In this document: positions 1 through 7,956 of the stretch, one piece after another
Layout: every line of letters starts with the position of its first letter
Position numbering within the stretch: position 1 is the first letter of the stretch
Source: Oligoflexia bacterium
GTDB lineage: Bacteria > Bdellovibrionota > UBA1018 > CAIPTA01
Assembly: GCA_903867855.1 (NCBI GenBank)
Contig: CAIPTA010000063.1
Coordinates: 1-53,905 of the forward strand
Length of the DNA: 53,905 nt
Direction: 5' to 3'
Notes under the pieces: generated by a model
What the model saw: only the letters and a program-made list of their open reading frames with translations
Databases searched by the model: none
What the model was told of the DNA's origin: nothing
Translations under genes and position numbers: made by a program

Positions 1-61
1 GCGACCACCGAGATCTACACAGGCGAAGACACTCTTTCCCTACACGACGCTCTTCCGATCT
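1..61 (+). other. Illumina adapter contamination at contig end
   Basis: Bases 1-20 match the 3' part of the Illumina P5 oligo, 21-28 are an 8-base i5 index (AGGCGAAG, which I recall as TruSeq D505), and 29-61 are the read-1 sequencing primer ending GCTCTTCCGATCT. Genomic sequence starts at 62. The segment is not biological and should be trimmed. It also means the left edge is a library-fragment end. Confidence 0.98.
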
Positions 62-695
62 GATCTTGTTCCTGCGCGGATATCCTGAGTACATGATCGG
101 CGTTATACTGGTGGCGGCTAATGGTACGGGTTCAATGGAGCCACAGCGCGGCGATATCGTATTTGAAGGGCATAAGCTCGGTGAAGTGATTGGTAGCGGC
201 GATGAAAGTTTCTTTCAAGAGTTTGCGAGAATTATTGCTCCTATTATGAACCTCGCGGCCGACGAAAAATTATTTGCACGGAATCTCCGGATTCTAGATT
301 GGCTAGAAGCGATCAGGCAGATTGCTCCAGATATTTGTCATTGGACGGGGATCTATTGGAAGGAAAATTTTTTAAAGGAAACCGATAGCACTGATTTGTT
401 GCTGGGTCCTTTCCTTGGCGACAGCACCGATCATTTACGTATCCCACTGAATCGCGGTTTTTGCGGTTTAGCTCTGAGTGAGGAGCGGGTGGTGAACGTG
501 GCGGATGTGCGCGCGGATACTCGCCACATTGCCTGCAGCCTGAAAACGCGATCTGAGCTGGTGATTCCCTTGGCAAATCGTGAGGGTGCCTTCATCGCAG
601 AGCTGGATATTGATAGCAACCAATTGGCGGCCTTTTCCTCGGATCTGGAGGCCAAGCTGCGCCTTACTGCGAATGCATTTAAGGACCTGATTTAA
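62..695 (+). CDS. GAF-domain protein, free methionine-R-sulfoxide reductase-like (5' end probably missing)
   Basis: The C-terminal ~120 residues follow the fRMsr (MsrC) type of GAF domain: LRIPLNRGFCG, then VADVRADTRHIAC, then LVIPLANREG and AELDIDSNQ. The two cysteines in GFCG and HIAC match two of the three redox cysteines of fRMsr enzymes; the third, upstream near LRIP, is absent. Known members reduce free methionine-R-sulfoxide in the cytoplasm. About 80 extra N-terminal residues precede the domain and I do not recognise them. The frame is open back to the adapter junction; the first ATG is at 93 and has no convincing ribosome site, so the true start may lie off the contig. It could instead be a sensory GAF protein that lost catalysis. 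Confidence 0.7.
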
Positions 696-726
696 AAGGG
701 TATTTTTTGCCACTAAAAACTTAAGT

Positions 727-772
727 ATTTTAATCAATTAAAATTGACTATACGAGTCAATTTGGCTATAAC
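727..772 (+). promoter_or_regulatory. Sigma-70 promoter with two overlapping palindromes
   Basis: A -35 box TTGACT (744-749), a 17-base spacer and a -10 box TATAAC (767-772) precede the S41 protease gene. The -35 box lies inside a perfect inverted repeat, AAATTGACT / AGTCAATTT with a 5-base loop (741-763). A second AT-rich palindrome, ATTTTAAT-CA-ATTAAAAT (727-744), abuts it. A dyad over the -35 box is the usual place for a repressor operator; the regulator is unknown. Confidence 0.6.
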
Positions 773-841
773 TCTCCGCAGGCAACAAAATAAACGGCCA
801 TAAGGTGACGATTTTGCAGCCCAAAAATGGGAGAAAACTCA

Positions 842-2671
842 ATGAAATTAAGATCTTTAGTGGGTGGGATGACGGTTGGCGCTCTCCTCTTCGCAGCAGC
901 CCCGCAAAATTGCTTCGCCTCCCTTACTGCTAGCCAAAGAGCTGCCGATTTCAATGAACTTGCCACCACTTTTGAGCGTAACTATGGCCCTCTTCGCTTG
1001 AAGGCGCAGACCATTGGCCTCAACTGGGAAAAGAATAAGGCGAACTTTTTAGCGCGCGTTAATTCCGCAAAAAACGACACAGAATTCTATCAAATTTTAG
1101 CTCAATTTTTGGCGTCCTTGCATGATGCCCATGTGAGCTCCACTGTTCCTTCTACCTATTCTTCCAAGCTTGGATTTCTTTGTGATTATATCGAAGGCAA
1201 AGTGGTGATCGATCAGATCAATCCGCTGCGTTTACCTACGTCACTCTTCCCTTTCAAAAAAGGCGATCAGTTAATTTCTATCGATGGTGTTCCGGTGGAA
1301 CAGTTGATGGCGCAATTATCCTTAACGGATAATACAGGGAATGAAATCACCACCAAGCGTATCGCTGCTGCAAGATTGACGAGTAGAAGTGAAGCGGTTG
1401 GTTTCGCAGTGCCAGAAGGTGTTTCCACTGTTACTGTTTTACCAAAAGGTGCCGCAATACCAATCACGATCACTGCAACCTGGATTGTTTCGGGTACACC
1501 AGTAACCAATCTAGACGACCTGAGTAAATTATTGGAGTCTGCGCCAATCGTGAACTCTATTCAAGCGTCCAGCGGTGGCGACTCGCTCAGTGATTCGATT
1601 CAAAAACTTCCGCTCTACAATATCGGCATGCCTAAAGATAAAATGGCTGACTGGAAACAAGCTGGTATTACCGATGTTGGTAATGCGAAGTCGATGTTCG
1701 ACTTGCCTGCTGGCGCCACCACTATCGATACTGTTTCTATGACTGCGGCTATCTATCAAGCTGGCGGTAAGAAAATCGGAATCCTCCGAGTGCCTAGCTA
1801 CGAGGGAGATGATTTGATGTCTGATATCGCCACTGCGATTCAGCAGCTTCAAGATCAGACTGATGTGCTCGTACTCGACCAGACAAATAATCCTGGTGGC
1901 TCGGTTGCGCTTGTTTCTCAGCTCGTGAGCATCTTTGCTGACAAGAGTTACAAAGATATGAACTTTGCTTTACGTCCAAGCATGGAATGGGCGAACCAGA
2001 TTGATCAGATCAATCAACAGATCACGACAGCTCTTTCCACGGATCCAAAGGATGTAGGTGCCAACGCGCTACAGGCTCGATTCGCTTACCTCGCGAAGGC
2101 GATTCGAACTGGCATGGAGCAACAACAGTTCTTGATTTCTCCTGTGTCGCTTGATTTGCAAAATGGCTACGGAATGATTCAGCCACAATCCACTGTTCGC
2201 TATACGAAGCCCGTCTTGCTTCTGATCAACGAGCTGGATTTTTCTGGTGGCGATGCCTTTCCAGCAATCATGCAGGATAACGGCAGAGCAACCACTTTTG
2301 GTCAAAATACCAATGGCGCCGGCGGGAACGTGGCTGAGTATGGTCCTCTCACCAACTCCTACTTCAAGTTTGCCTTAACGCAAAGCTTGATGGTTCGTCC
2401 TAACGGGGCATATGTGGAGAACAAAGGTGTTTCCGCTGATATCCCATACCAAATCACCGAAGACGATTTTGAAAATGGCTACCACGCTTACACGCTCGCT
2501 TTCACACAAGCAGCGCTCAAGTTGGTAGGCGTTGATTCTACCATCCCACAGCTCCAGGCAGAACAGGATGCGATTGCAGCAAAGGCAGCCGCGGATGCGA
2601 AGAATAAATCTGCTACCGCTGTGATATCCAATGCGATCGGTCTCAACCTTTCGAAATTCATTGGAAACTAG
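842..2671 (+). CDS. Secreted PDZ/S41-family peptidase, CPAF/tail-specific-protease-like
   Basis: 609-residue exported protein. The ATG at 842 is chosen over the one at 827 because GGGAGAA precedes it at a good distance and it begins a clean signal peptide (KLRSLVGGMTVGALLFAAA...CFAS). A PDZ-like segment (FKKGDQLISIDGVPVEQL) sits in the first third. The S41 core includes VLVLDQTNNPGGS and the nucleophile region LDFSGGDAFP (Ser468). The Ser/Lys-type S41 lysine expected in the following GxxTxG loop is missing (GQNTNGAGG), as in the chlamydial CPAF type, which uses Ser-His-Glu; His94 and His97 in LHDAH are candidate histidines. It probably acts in the envelope or outside the cell. Substrate unknown. 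A terminator follows directly. Confidence 0.75.
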   Translation: MKLRSLVGGMTVGALLFAAAPQNCFASLTASQRAADFNELATTFERNYGPLRLKAQTIGLNWEKNKANFLARVNSAKNDTEFYQILAQFLASLHDAHVSSTVPSTYSSKLGFLCDYIEGKVVIDQINPLRLPTSLFPFKKGDQLISIDGVPVEQLMAQLSLTDNTGNEITTKRIAAARLTSRSEAVGFAVPEGVSTVTVLPKGAAIPITITATWIVSGTPVTNLDDLSKLLESAPIVNSIQASSGGDSLSDSIQKLPLYNIGMPKDKMADWKQAGITDVGNAKSMFDLPAGATTIDTVSMTAAIYQAGGKKIGILRVPSYEGDDLMSDIATAIQQLQDQTDVLVLDQTNNPGGSVALVSQLVSIFADKSYKDMNFALRPSMEWANQIDQINQQITTALSTDPKDVGANALQARFAYLAKAIRTGMEQQQFLISPVSLDLQNGYGMIQPQSTVRYTKPVLLLINELDFSGGDAFPAIMQDNGRATTFGQNTNGAGGNVAEYGPLTNSYFKFALTQSLMVRPNGAYVENKGVSADIPYQITEDDFENGYHAYTLAFTQAALKLVGVDSTIPQLQAEQDAIAAKAAADAKNKSATAVISNAIGLNLSKFIGN

Positions 2672-2710
2672 GCTAGCGAAAAGTATCGAATAACTAACTA
2701 TTACACTTTG

Positions 2711-2742
2711 AAAGGGGCCATGGAGGCCCCTTTTCTTTTTTT
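2711..2742 (+). terminator. Rho-independent terminator after the S41 peptidase gene
   Basis: Perfect 9-bp stem AAAGGGGCC (2711-2719) / GGCCCCTTT (2725-2733) with the loop ATGGA, followed by a T-rich tract (TTTTCTTTTTTT). It sits 40 bases after the stop codon. Confidence 0.9.
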
Positions 2743-2745
2743 CAC

Positions 2746-2861
2746 CGCCGCTTAAAAATGCCCAATCTTTTAGTTGCTCTCCTCGGACGCGCCTGCAGCG
2801 GCCAACACGGCCGCCTTAGTCGCTTCTGAGACGCCTCAATCTTGAGCATTTTTAAGCGGCG
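2746..2861. repeat. Palindromic repeat element, copy A (REP/REPIN-like)
   Basis: A 116-bp element bounded by a perfect 15-bp inverted repeat, CGCCGCTTAAAAATG (2746-2760) and its complement (2847-2861). Its centre is a second hairpin, GCGGCC-AACAC-GGCCGC (2798-2814). The same end sequence recurs after the aconitase gene (copy B, and partial copy C). The part of the inner arm at 2790-2802 is the reverse complement of 5302-5314 in copy B. Dispersed palindromes of this kind are usually extragenic mobile or structural repeats. Function not shown. Confidence 0.8.
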
Positions 2862-2950
2862 AAGGCAGATTTTCGACGCTCAAGGTCGTCACTTCCTCCG
2901 GTTTTCGTGCTAGCATTTATGCAATCACGCTACCCCAGAAGGAAGGCCCC

Positions 2951-5227
2951 ATGAATAGCATCGATAGCACTAAAGAGTTTGTTGCAGCCACCTATGCCCG
3001 AATGGAGAAAAACCTAGCAGTAGTGCGGAAGCGCTTGAATCGTCCGCTCACGCGCACAGAAAAAATTGTCTTCGGCCACCTTTCTGATCCAGCCAATCAA
3101 GAGCTGAATGCGGGAAAAAGTTTTTTGCTTTTGAATCCTGATCGCGTGGCCATGCAAGATGCCACTGCGCAGATGGCTCTGCTTCAGTTTATGAGCGCAG
3201 GTGTAGACCGCACGGCAGTGCCCACTACTGTTCACTGCGATCACTTGCTCCTCGGCCGCTTCGGCGCGGAAAAAGATTTGGCGAATGCTTTGTCTACGAA
3301 TAAAGAGGTATACGATTTCCTAGAATCTGTTTCGAATAAATATGGCATCGGCTTCTGGAAGCCGGGCTCGGGAATTATTCACCAAGTGGTGCTAGAAAAT
3401 TATGCCTTCCCTGGTGGAATGATGATCGGCACTGATTCACACACACCAAATGCTGGTGGTCTGGGTATGATTGCAGTTGGCGTGGGTGGTGGTGATGCGG
3501 TAGACGTTATGGCCGGTTTCCCTTGGGAAGTGAAACAACCAAAATTGGTTGGCGTGAAACTCACCGGAAAGATGAATGGCTGGACATCCGCCAAAGACGT
3601 GATCCTCAAGCTCCTTGGCATCATGACTGTTAAGGGCGGCACCAATAAGATCGTGGAATATTTCGGTGAAGGCGCGGCTTCGATCAGCTGCACCGGCAAA
3701 GGTACCATCACGAATATGGGCGCTGAGCTTGGCGCAACCACTTCTCACTTTGGTTTTGATGACAGCATGGATCGCTACTTGCGCGCCACTGGCCGCAAGG
3801 ATCTTGCCGATCTAGCAAAACAAAATGCTGCTCTCCTCGAAGCGGACAAAGAAGTGCACGCGAACCCAGAAAAATATTTTGATGAAGTGATCGAAATTAA
3901 TCTCACCACCTTGGAGCCTTATGTGGTGGGTCCGCATACTCCAGATCTAGCGCGCCCAATTTCTGAGCTGAAAAAAGAAGCGAAGGAAAAAGGCTATGCA
4001 ATGAATCTCACCGCTGGCTTGATCGGAAGCTGCACGAACTCTTCCTATGAAGATATTTCTCGCGCTGCTGATGTGGCTGCTCAGGCGGCAAGCCATGGTG
4101 TGAAATCGAAGAGCACGCTCTTTATTTCCCCTGGCTCTGAGCAAGTTTTCGAAACCGTGAAACGCGATGGCCTGCTCACCACCTTGGAAAACGCGGGCGG
4201 AGTGATCCTCACGAATTCTTGCGGCCCATGTATCGGTCAATGGAAGCGGGATGATATTGCAGACACTGTGAAGAACTCCATCATCACAAGCTTTAACCGC
4301 AATTTCCGCGGTCGTAACGATGGCAGTACGGAAACAGAAGCCTTCATCTCCTCTCCAGAAATCGTTGTGGCTATGGGCCTCTCCGGCCGTCTCGATTTTG
4401 ATCCTCTTCATGATGAGCTAGAGGGTAAAGACGGTAAGAAATTTAAGTTGGCAGCTCCTAAGATCGCCGATGATATTCCGAAAAAAGGTTTCATTCCAAA
4501 AGCCGAAGGCTTCGTGATGCCTGCAAAAGATGGCAGCAAGGTGCAAGTAAAGGTGGATGTGAAGAGCGACCGCTTGCAGCTACTAGAGGCTTTCGATAAG
4601 TGGGATGGTAAAGACATGATTGATCTGCCACTCCTCTTGAAAGCAAAGGGCAAGTGCACCACCGACCATATTTCTCCGGCTGGACCGTGGCTGAAATATC
4701 GTGGTCACCTCGATAATATTTCCAACAACATGTTCCTCGGTGCGATCAATGCCTTCAATGGTGATGCTGGCAAAGTGGTGAATTCGTTAGACGGTTCAAA
4801 AGCTGAAACTCCAAAAGTAGCTCGCGACTATAAAGCGAAAGGCTTGCACTGGGTTGTGGTGGGCGATGAAAACTACGGCGAAGGTTCTTCCCGTGAGCAT
4901 GCGGCCATGAGCCCACGCTTCTTGGGCGGCGCGGTTGTTGTTGTGAAGAGCTTTGCTCGGATTCACGAAACCAACCTCAAGAAACAAGGTTTACTGCCAC
5001 TCACATTCGCTAATCCTGCAGATTACGATCTCGTACAAGAAGGCGATAAACTTTCTTTCTTGGGTCTAGATAAGTTGGCACCGGGAGTAGATGTGAGCTG
5101 CAAGATTTTGCATAAGGATGGTTCCAGCAAGACGATCACGCTGAAGCATACTTTTAATGCAGAACAGATTAAGTGGTTTCAGGCGGGGTCTGCACTCAAC
5201 GTACTCAAACACGCAAGTCGCCACTGA
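2951..5227 (+). CDS. acn: Aconitate hydratase, mitochondrial-type
   Basis: 758 residues, normal for the mitochondrial-type branch of aconitase rather than the longer AcnA/IRP or AcnB types. It interconverts citrate and isocitrate in the TCA cycle, in the cytoplasm. The [4Fe-4S] ligand cysteines are in [11 protein letters not shown] and [10 protein letters not shown]. Substrate-site motifs visible are [24 protein letters not shown] and, in the C-terminal swivel domain, [15 protein letters not shown]. The ATG at 2951 follows AAGGAAGG. The gene stands alone between two copies of a palindromic repeat, and the downstream copy begins at the stop codon itself. Function is secure. Confidence 0.97.
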   Translation: MNSIDSTKEFVAATYARMEKNLAVVRKRLNRPLTRTEKIVFGHLSDPANQELNAGKSFLLLNPDRVAMQDATAQMALLQFMSAGVDRTAVPTTVHCDHLLLGRFGAEKDLANALSTNKEVYDFLESVSNKYGIGFWKPGSGIIHQVVLENYAFPGGMMIGTDSHTPNAGGLGMIAVGVGGGDAVDVMAGFPWEVKQPKLVGVKLTGKMNGWTSAKDVILKLLGIMTVKGGTNKIVEYFGEGAASISCTGKGTITNMGAELGATTSHFGFDDSMDRYLRATGRKDLADLAKQNAALLEADKEVHANPEKYFDEVIEINLTTLEPYVVGPHTPDLARPISELKKEAKEKGYAMNLTAGLIGSCTNSSYEDISRAADVAAQAASHGVKSKSTLFISPGSEQVFETVKRDGLLTTLENAGGVILTNSCGPCIGQWKRDDIADTVKNSIITSFNRNFRGRNDGSTETEAFISSPEIVVAMGLSGRLDFDPLHDELEGKDGKKFKLAAPKIADDIPKKGFIPKAEGFVMPAKDGSKVQVKVDVKSDRLQLLEAFDKWDGKDMIDLPLLLKAKGKCTTDHISPAGPWLKYRGHLDNISNNMFLGAINAFNGDAGKVVNSLDGSKAETPKVARDYKAKGLHWVVVGDENYGEGSSREHAAMSPRFLGGAVVVVKSFARIHETNLKKQGLLPLTFANPADYDLVQEGDKLSFLGLDKLAPGVDVSCKILHKDGSSKTITLKHTFNAEQIKWFQAGSALNVLKHASRH

Positions 5228-5343
5228 AAAATGCCCAATCTCTTCGTTGCTTTGCGAGACCCCCGTTCCAGCGCCCCCTCACGGGCGCTTCACGGCTGGC
5301 CCCGCTGCAGGCGCCTCGATCTTGTGCATTTTGCAGCGGCTTA
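5222..5343. repeat. Palindromic repeat element, copy B, abutting the acn stop codon
   Basis: The left end CCACTGAAAAATGCCCAATC closely matches copy A (CCGCTTAAAAATGCCCAATC) and contains the acn stop codon TGA (5225-5227). The right end (ATCTTGTGCATTTTGCAGCG... 5319-5343) is an imperfect complement of the left end. The centre forms AGCGCCC-CCTCAC-GGGCGCT (5270-5289), a perfect 7-bp stem of different sequence from copy A's central stem. Because the repeat runs into the stop codon it could act as the 3' hairpin of the acn mRNA. Confidence 0.75.
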
Positions 5344-5596
5344 GAATTGGAGCGAGTTCGTCCTAATTTGTTGCGCTCGTCGAGACGCCTCGGCTTTGCT
5401 CTTTTTTCGCAGCCTTAAAGTGTATTCTGAACTAAAAATCTCGCATTTATAGCCTCACGGCAGAAGTCGCTCGGAGAGTGGAGCGCAGGAGCGCGAGATC
5501 ATCTTGTGCATTTTGCAGCGGCTTAAATTTGAGGAGAGTTCGCCTTTTTTTATTGCTCGGCGCGCGTCTAAGTTTGTAGCCTAGGACCATGAAACG
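5344..5596. repeat. Gene-free stretch with degenerate repeat fragments (copy C)
   Basis: Bases 5501-5525 are an exact 25-base direct repeat of 5319-5343 (the right end of copy B). The ~45 bases after each match are weakly similar as well (both include GAGTTCG followed by a TTGCGCTCG / TTGCTCGG run). The rest looks like decayed repeat sequence; the short open frames over 5157-5418 show no protein-like features. No promoter for the next gene was recognised. Confidence 0.6.
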
Positions 5597-5926
5597 ATGA
5601 TTCGTATTTTACTTATAGTTACGGCATTCCTCCCTGGCTGTGCGAGCTGGGATTCTAATAAATTCGAACAAACACAAGCTGAAATGGCACTAGGTAATAA
5701 AGTAAAGACGCTCGAAGGATATGTTTCCTCACAATTAGGCTCGTGTAAAAAATTGGGATCAATGAAGTTAAACGCGATCTCACGTGGACAGCCTCCGGGC
5801 GTCGTCGCCGTTAGGAAATATCCAAAGTCGAATCTCATTAAGCTGACAGCGGATAGAATAGACGGTGGGCTTGATGGAGAATTTCCCGCCAAATTCTATG
5901 ATGTATACCGCTGTGAAAGAGACTAA
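5597..5926 (+). CDS. Small putative lipoprotein
   Basis: 109 residues. The N-terminus MIRILLIVTAFLPGC is a short signal peptide ending in a lipobox-like LPGC (proline at -2 is unusual), which would lipidate Cys15. The mature part has three further cysteines (SC, RC region) and an RGQPPGVVAVRKYPKSN stretch but no domain I recognise. The gene sits alone between repeat debris and a convergent HNH gene, with no strong ribosome site. Short and isolated, so moderate confidence that it is expressed. Confidence 0.55.
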   Translation: MIRILLIVTAFLPGCASWDSNKFEQTQAEMALGNKVKTLEGYVSSQLGSCKKLGSMKLNAISRGQPPGVVAVRKYPKSNLIKLTADRIDGGLDGEFPAKFYDVYRCERD

Positions 5927-5969
5927 TTTCTCAAGCTTTTTAAATACAAAAGATCAGTAAATCGAGTGT

Positions 5970-6269
5970 CTATTTTTCTTCTTCTTCGATTTTCTTGAAG
6001 GCCATATCCACTGGAGTATGCAGCCGCTTCTCTTGATTGCACTTGCGGCAGGCGGGCACCACATTACCTTTGGTACTTGTGCCGCCCCTGGCAATGGGCA
6101 CTACGTGATCCATGGTTAGTTCTTTCGGGGGGAATTTGGCGCCGCAATAGTGGCAAAGGCCTTTCCCTAGGATATTCTTCCACCATTGGGAGGCCTTAAG
6201 CTCCTGAGCCTTCTTTTTTTCTTTGGCGATATGCGCTTTATCGCCGGTGACAAAATACCAGTCGTCCAT
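5970..6269 (-). CDS. HNH endonuclease-domain protein
   Basis: 99 residues: a lysine-rich helix, then a compact HNH fold. The zinc knuckles are C39xxC42 and C74xxC77, the catalytic DH pair is D54-H55 in TMDHVVPIARGG, and N69 is the central N of the HNH motif. Free-standing HNH proteins of this size are common and are linked variously to phage DNA packaging, restriction or repair; nothing nearby indicates which. The start at 6269 has no good ribosome site; a TATAAA (6281-6286, minus strand) with TTGTAT 17 bases upstream would give an almost leaderless transcript. Confidence 0.8.
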   Translation of the reverse strand: MDDWYFVTGDKAHIAKEKKKAQELKASQWWKNILGKGLCHYCGAKFPPKELTMDHVVPIARGGTSTKGNVVPACRKCNQEKRLHTPVDMAFKKIEEEEK

Positions 6270-6308
6270 TTGCAGGAAGTTTTATATAGTGGCCGCGAAG
6301 GAAATACA

Positions 6309-6881
6309 ATGATTCGTGCGGATAGTATACATCATGGCAATGCCTGGAGTCCCTTTCTGATCAAGGAGCGGGGGGATACGATTCGTCCCCTAACGAGCCC
6401 TGAGGGGGTAACAGATCGCCTGCGCTTGGTGGCTTTTGCGGAAGTGCAAGCGAGGGATGCCTTTTACTGGGGTGCAGAGCGCTTTGCTGGGAAGATTCCT
6501 GAAGAATTGCGCGCCACCTGGATTCGTTTTGCGGAAGTAGAGGAACGGCACGCGAATATGTTGCTTCAGCGACTTTCTGACCTTGGCGGTGAGCCTGGCG
6601 CGAGGGCTGTGAGCGATAAGTTGAATCGATTGTGCCGAGCAGCGGAAGATCCAATCCACTTTCTCTTTTTGCTCTCCAGTGCCGAAGAGCGTGGTATGGA
6701 ATCTGGTCTATTATTGGGTAAGCAAATGGAATCAGTAGATATTACTAGCGCCGCGATCTTTCGCACTATCGCGGAAGAAGAAGTGGAGCACGTGCAGATG
6801 GCCACAACTGCCCTGGCATCCTACGATAAGGAAGAGCTAAAAGCGCAAGCGCGTTTGATTAATGCTAAGCTATCGCAATGA
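6309..6881 (+). CDS. Ferritin-like (DUF455-type) diiron-fold protein
   Basis: 190 residues from ATG 6309 (GAAGGAAA upstream). A longer frame from 6186 would run through the divergent HNH gene and is rejected. The helical core has the ferritin-like metal-ligand pattern: E in FAEVQARDAF, ExxH in VEERHANML, E in SSAEERGMESG and ExxH in AEEEVEHVQM. Such four-helix proteins bind two iron atoms; the DUF455/MiaE relatives include oxidases and tRNA hydroxylases, but the reaction here is unknown. It is first in a tightly coupled three-gene operon: its stop overlaps the next start in ATGA. Confidence 0.7.
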   Translation: MIRADSIHHGNAWSPFLIKERGDTIRPLTSPEGVTDRLRLVAFAEVQARDAFYWGAERFAGKIPEELRATWIRFAEVEERHANMLLQRLSDLGGEPGARAVSDKLNRLCRAAEDPIHFLFLLSSAEERGMESGLLLGKQMESVDITSAAIFRTIAEEEVEHVQMATTALASYDKEELKAQARLINAKLSQ

Positions 6882-7432
6882 GTGAAAAAGAAATAAAGGT
6901 AGTGGGCGGCACGGCTGCCACGGTGAAGATTGCGGAGTCGGCAGTGGCGAAGTTGCCGTGGCTAGTGAATCCAATCCTGCAAAGTATGGCCACGATTCTT
7001 TCGCCCTTTGATCGCCACCTTCGTTTAAATATTTTGCTCTGGGAGGATAAGCTGTGCGAGCTAGAGGTGCCTAAGCTGCGCCGCTTGCGGGACCACCAGG
7101 GACGCATTCATCCAAGCGTGATCAATGCCTCTGGCGAACGGGCTGCCTTTTTTTTGCTCCAGCGAAATTTTCCTTTCTGGCAATACCTTGTAGAGCTGAA
7201 AGAGATCGATTGTGTTTTCGCTCGTAAGCTCGAGGGCGTTGGGCGAGTGCGCTGCGCGATCGACGTTGAAGACCTAAACATTATCAAGGCGCAGCTAGCG
7301 AGTAAGCACGAAGCAAATATTAAACTTCGCTCTGAAATTTTGAGTTTGAGCGATACAGATCCCCGCGCTTTAGTGCGCACGAGTTGGGTGATTACCAAAA
7401 GAAACCTTTTGCGCGACCTATGGAAATCTTAA
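6878..7432 (+). CDS. Protein of unknown function in the ferritin-like operon
   Basis: 184 residues, not recognised. The N-terminus is mildly hydrophobic (residues ~10-45, with VAKLPWLVNPILQSMATIL) but not a clear membrane segment. The middle is rich in charged helices (WEDKLCELEVPKLRRLRDHQG). Two cysteines are scattered and no catalytic motif is seen. Start and stop both overlap neighbours (ATGA at 6878; stop 7432 lies inside the next gene), so the three proteins are probably made in fixed proportion and may act together. Confidence 0.6.
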   Translation: MSEKEIKVVGGTAATVKIAESAVAKLPWLVNPILQSMATILSPFDRHLRLNILLWEDKLCELEVPKLRRLRDHQGRIHPSVINASGERAAFFLLQRNFPFWQYLVELKEIDCVFARKLEGVGRVRCAIDVEDLNIIKAQLASKHEANIKLRSEILSLSDTDPRALVRTSWVITKRNLLRDLWKS

Positions 7433-7956
7433 ATCGCTATCGCTTCATTTTTCTATTTCTAATAGGTGCTATTGCGGCTGTTCTCGCAGGCAATACTGTG
7501 TGGAAGGAAAAGAAATCGGCCTTTATTGGATCAGTCTATGAGCGCCATTCTTTTCTCCTTTTGGATGACGAGGGAAATCTTTTCGGCACAAAAAATTTGC
7601 AGAGCGATGAAAAACTACTGCTCGTGTTTGTTCCAGATATCTTGCAGCCAGATTCTACTGTTCAATTGAAATCTTTTGCTCGTGATCTAGGAGCTTTGAA
7701 GAAAAAGAATATTGTAGTGGCACTGATCAGCCGCTCGAATTTTGATGTTAGCTTTAACTTGAAGCGAATCTCTGGCTATCCGGGGCGAATTTTGCGCGAT
7801 CCCTCTGGTAGTATCGGGAGAAATCTTGGCGCATGGACAAGCTATCAAGCCACAAAGGAATGGCGCTATGCCCTTGTAGACAAGGGCTTACGCATATTTT
7901 GGTCTGCTAGTGCAGACCATGCCATGTCGCTATCGGAATTCTCGGAAAAGCTTTAA
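7420..7956 (+). CDS. Membrane-anchored peroxiredoxin-fold protein lacking the catalytic cysteine
   Basis: 178 residues from ATG 7420; a TTG at 7384 would add 12 residues. Residues ~5-25 (YRFIFLFLIGAIAAVLAG) form an N-terminal membrane anchor, so the rest is extracytoplasmic. The domain follows the AhpC/TSA/Bcp pattern: LLLDDEGNLF, LLLVFVPDILQPDSTVQLKSF, KKKNIVVALISRSNF, LRDPSGSIGRNLGAW and YALVDKGLRI. In Bcp-type enzymes the VFVP...PDST position reads YPxxxTPGCT with the peroxidatic cysteine; here it is Ser, and the whole protein has no cysteine. A binding or structural role is therefore more likely than peroxidase activity. The stop overlaps the convergent queF stop by 4 bases. Confidence 0.6.
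   Translation: MEILNRYRFIFLFLIGAIAAVLAGNTVWKEKKSAFIGSVYERHSFLLLDDEGNLFGTKNLQSDEKLLLVFVPDILQPDSTVQLKSFARDLGALKKKNIVVALISRSNFDVSFNLKRISGYPGRILRDPSGSIGRNLGAWTSYQATKEWRYALVDKGLRIFWSASADHAMSLSEFSEKL

Noticed and set aside
5157-5418. Small open frames over the acn 3' end and repeat
   Set aside because: They lie across palindromic repeat sequence, have no ribosome site, and the translations show no protein-like pattern.
6186-6308. Longer start for the ferritin-like gene
   Set aside because: It would overlap the divergent HNH gene by 84 bases and lacks a ribosome site; ATG 6309 has one.
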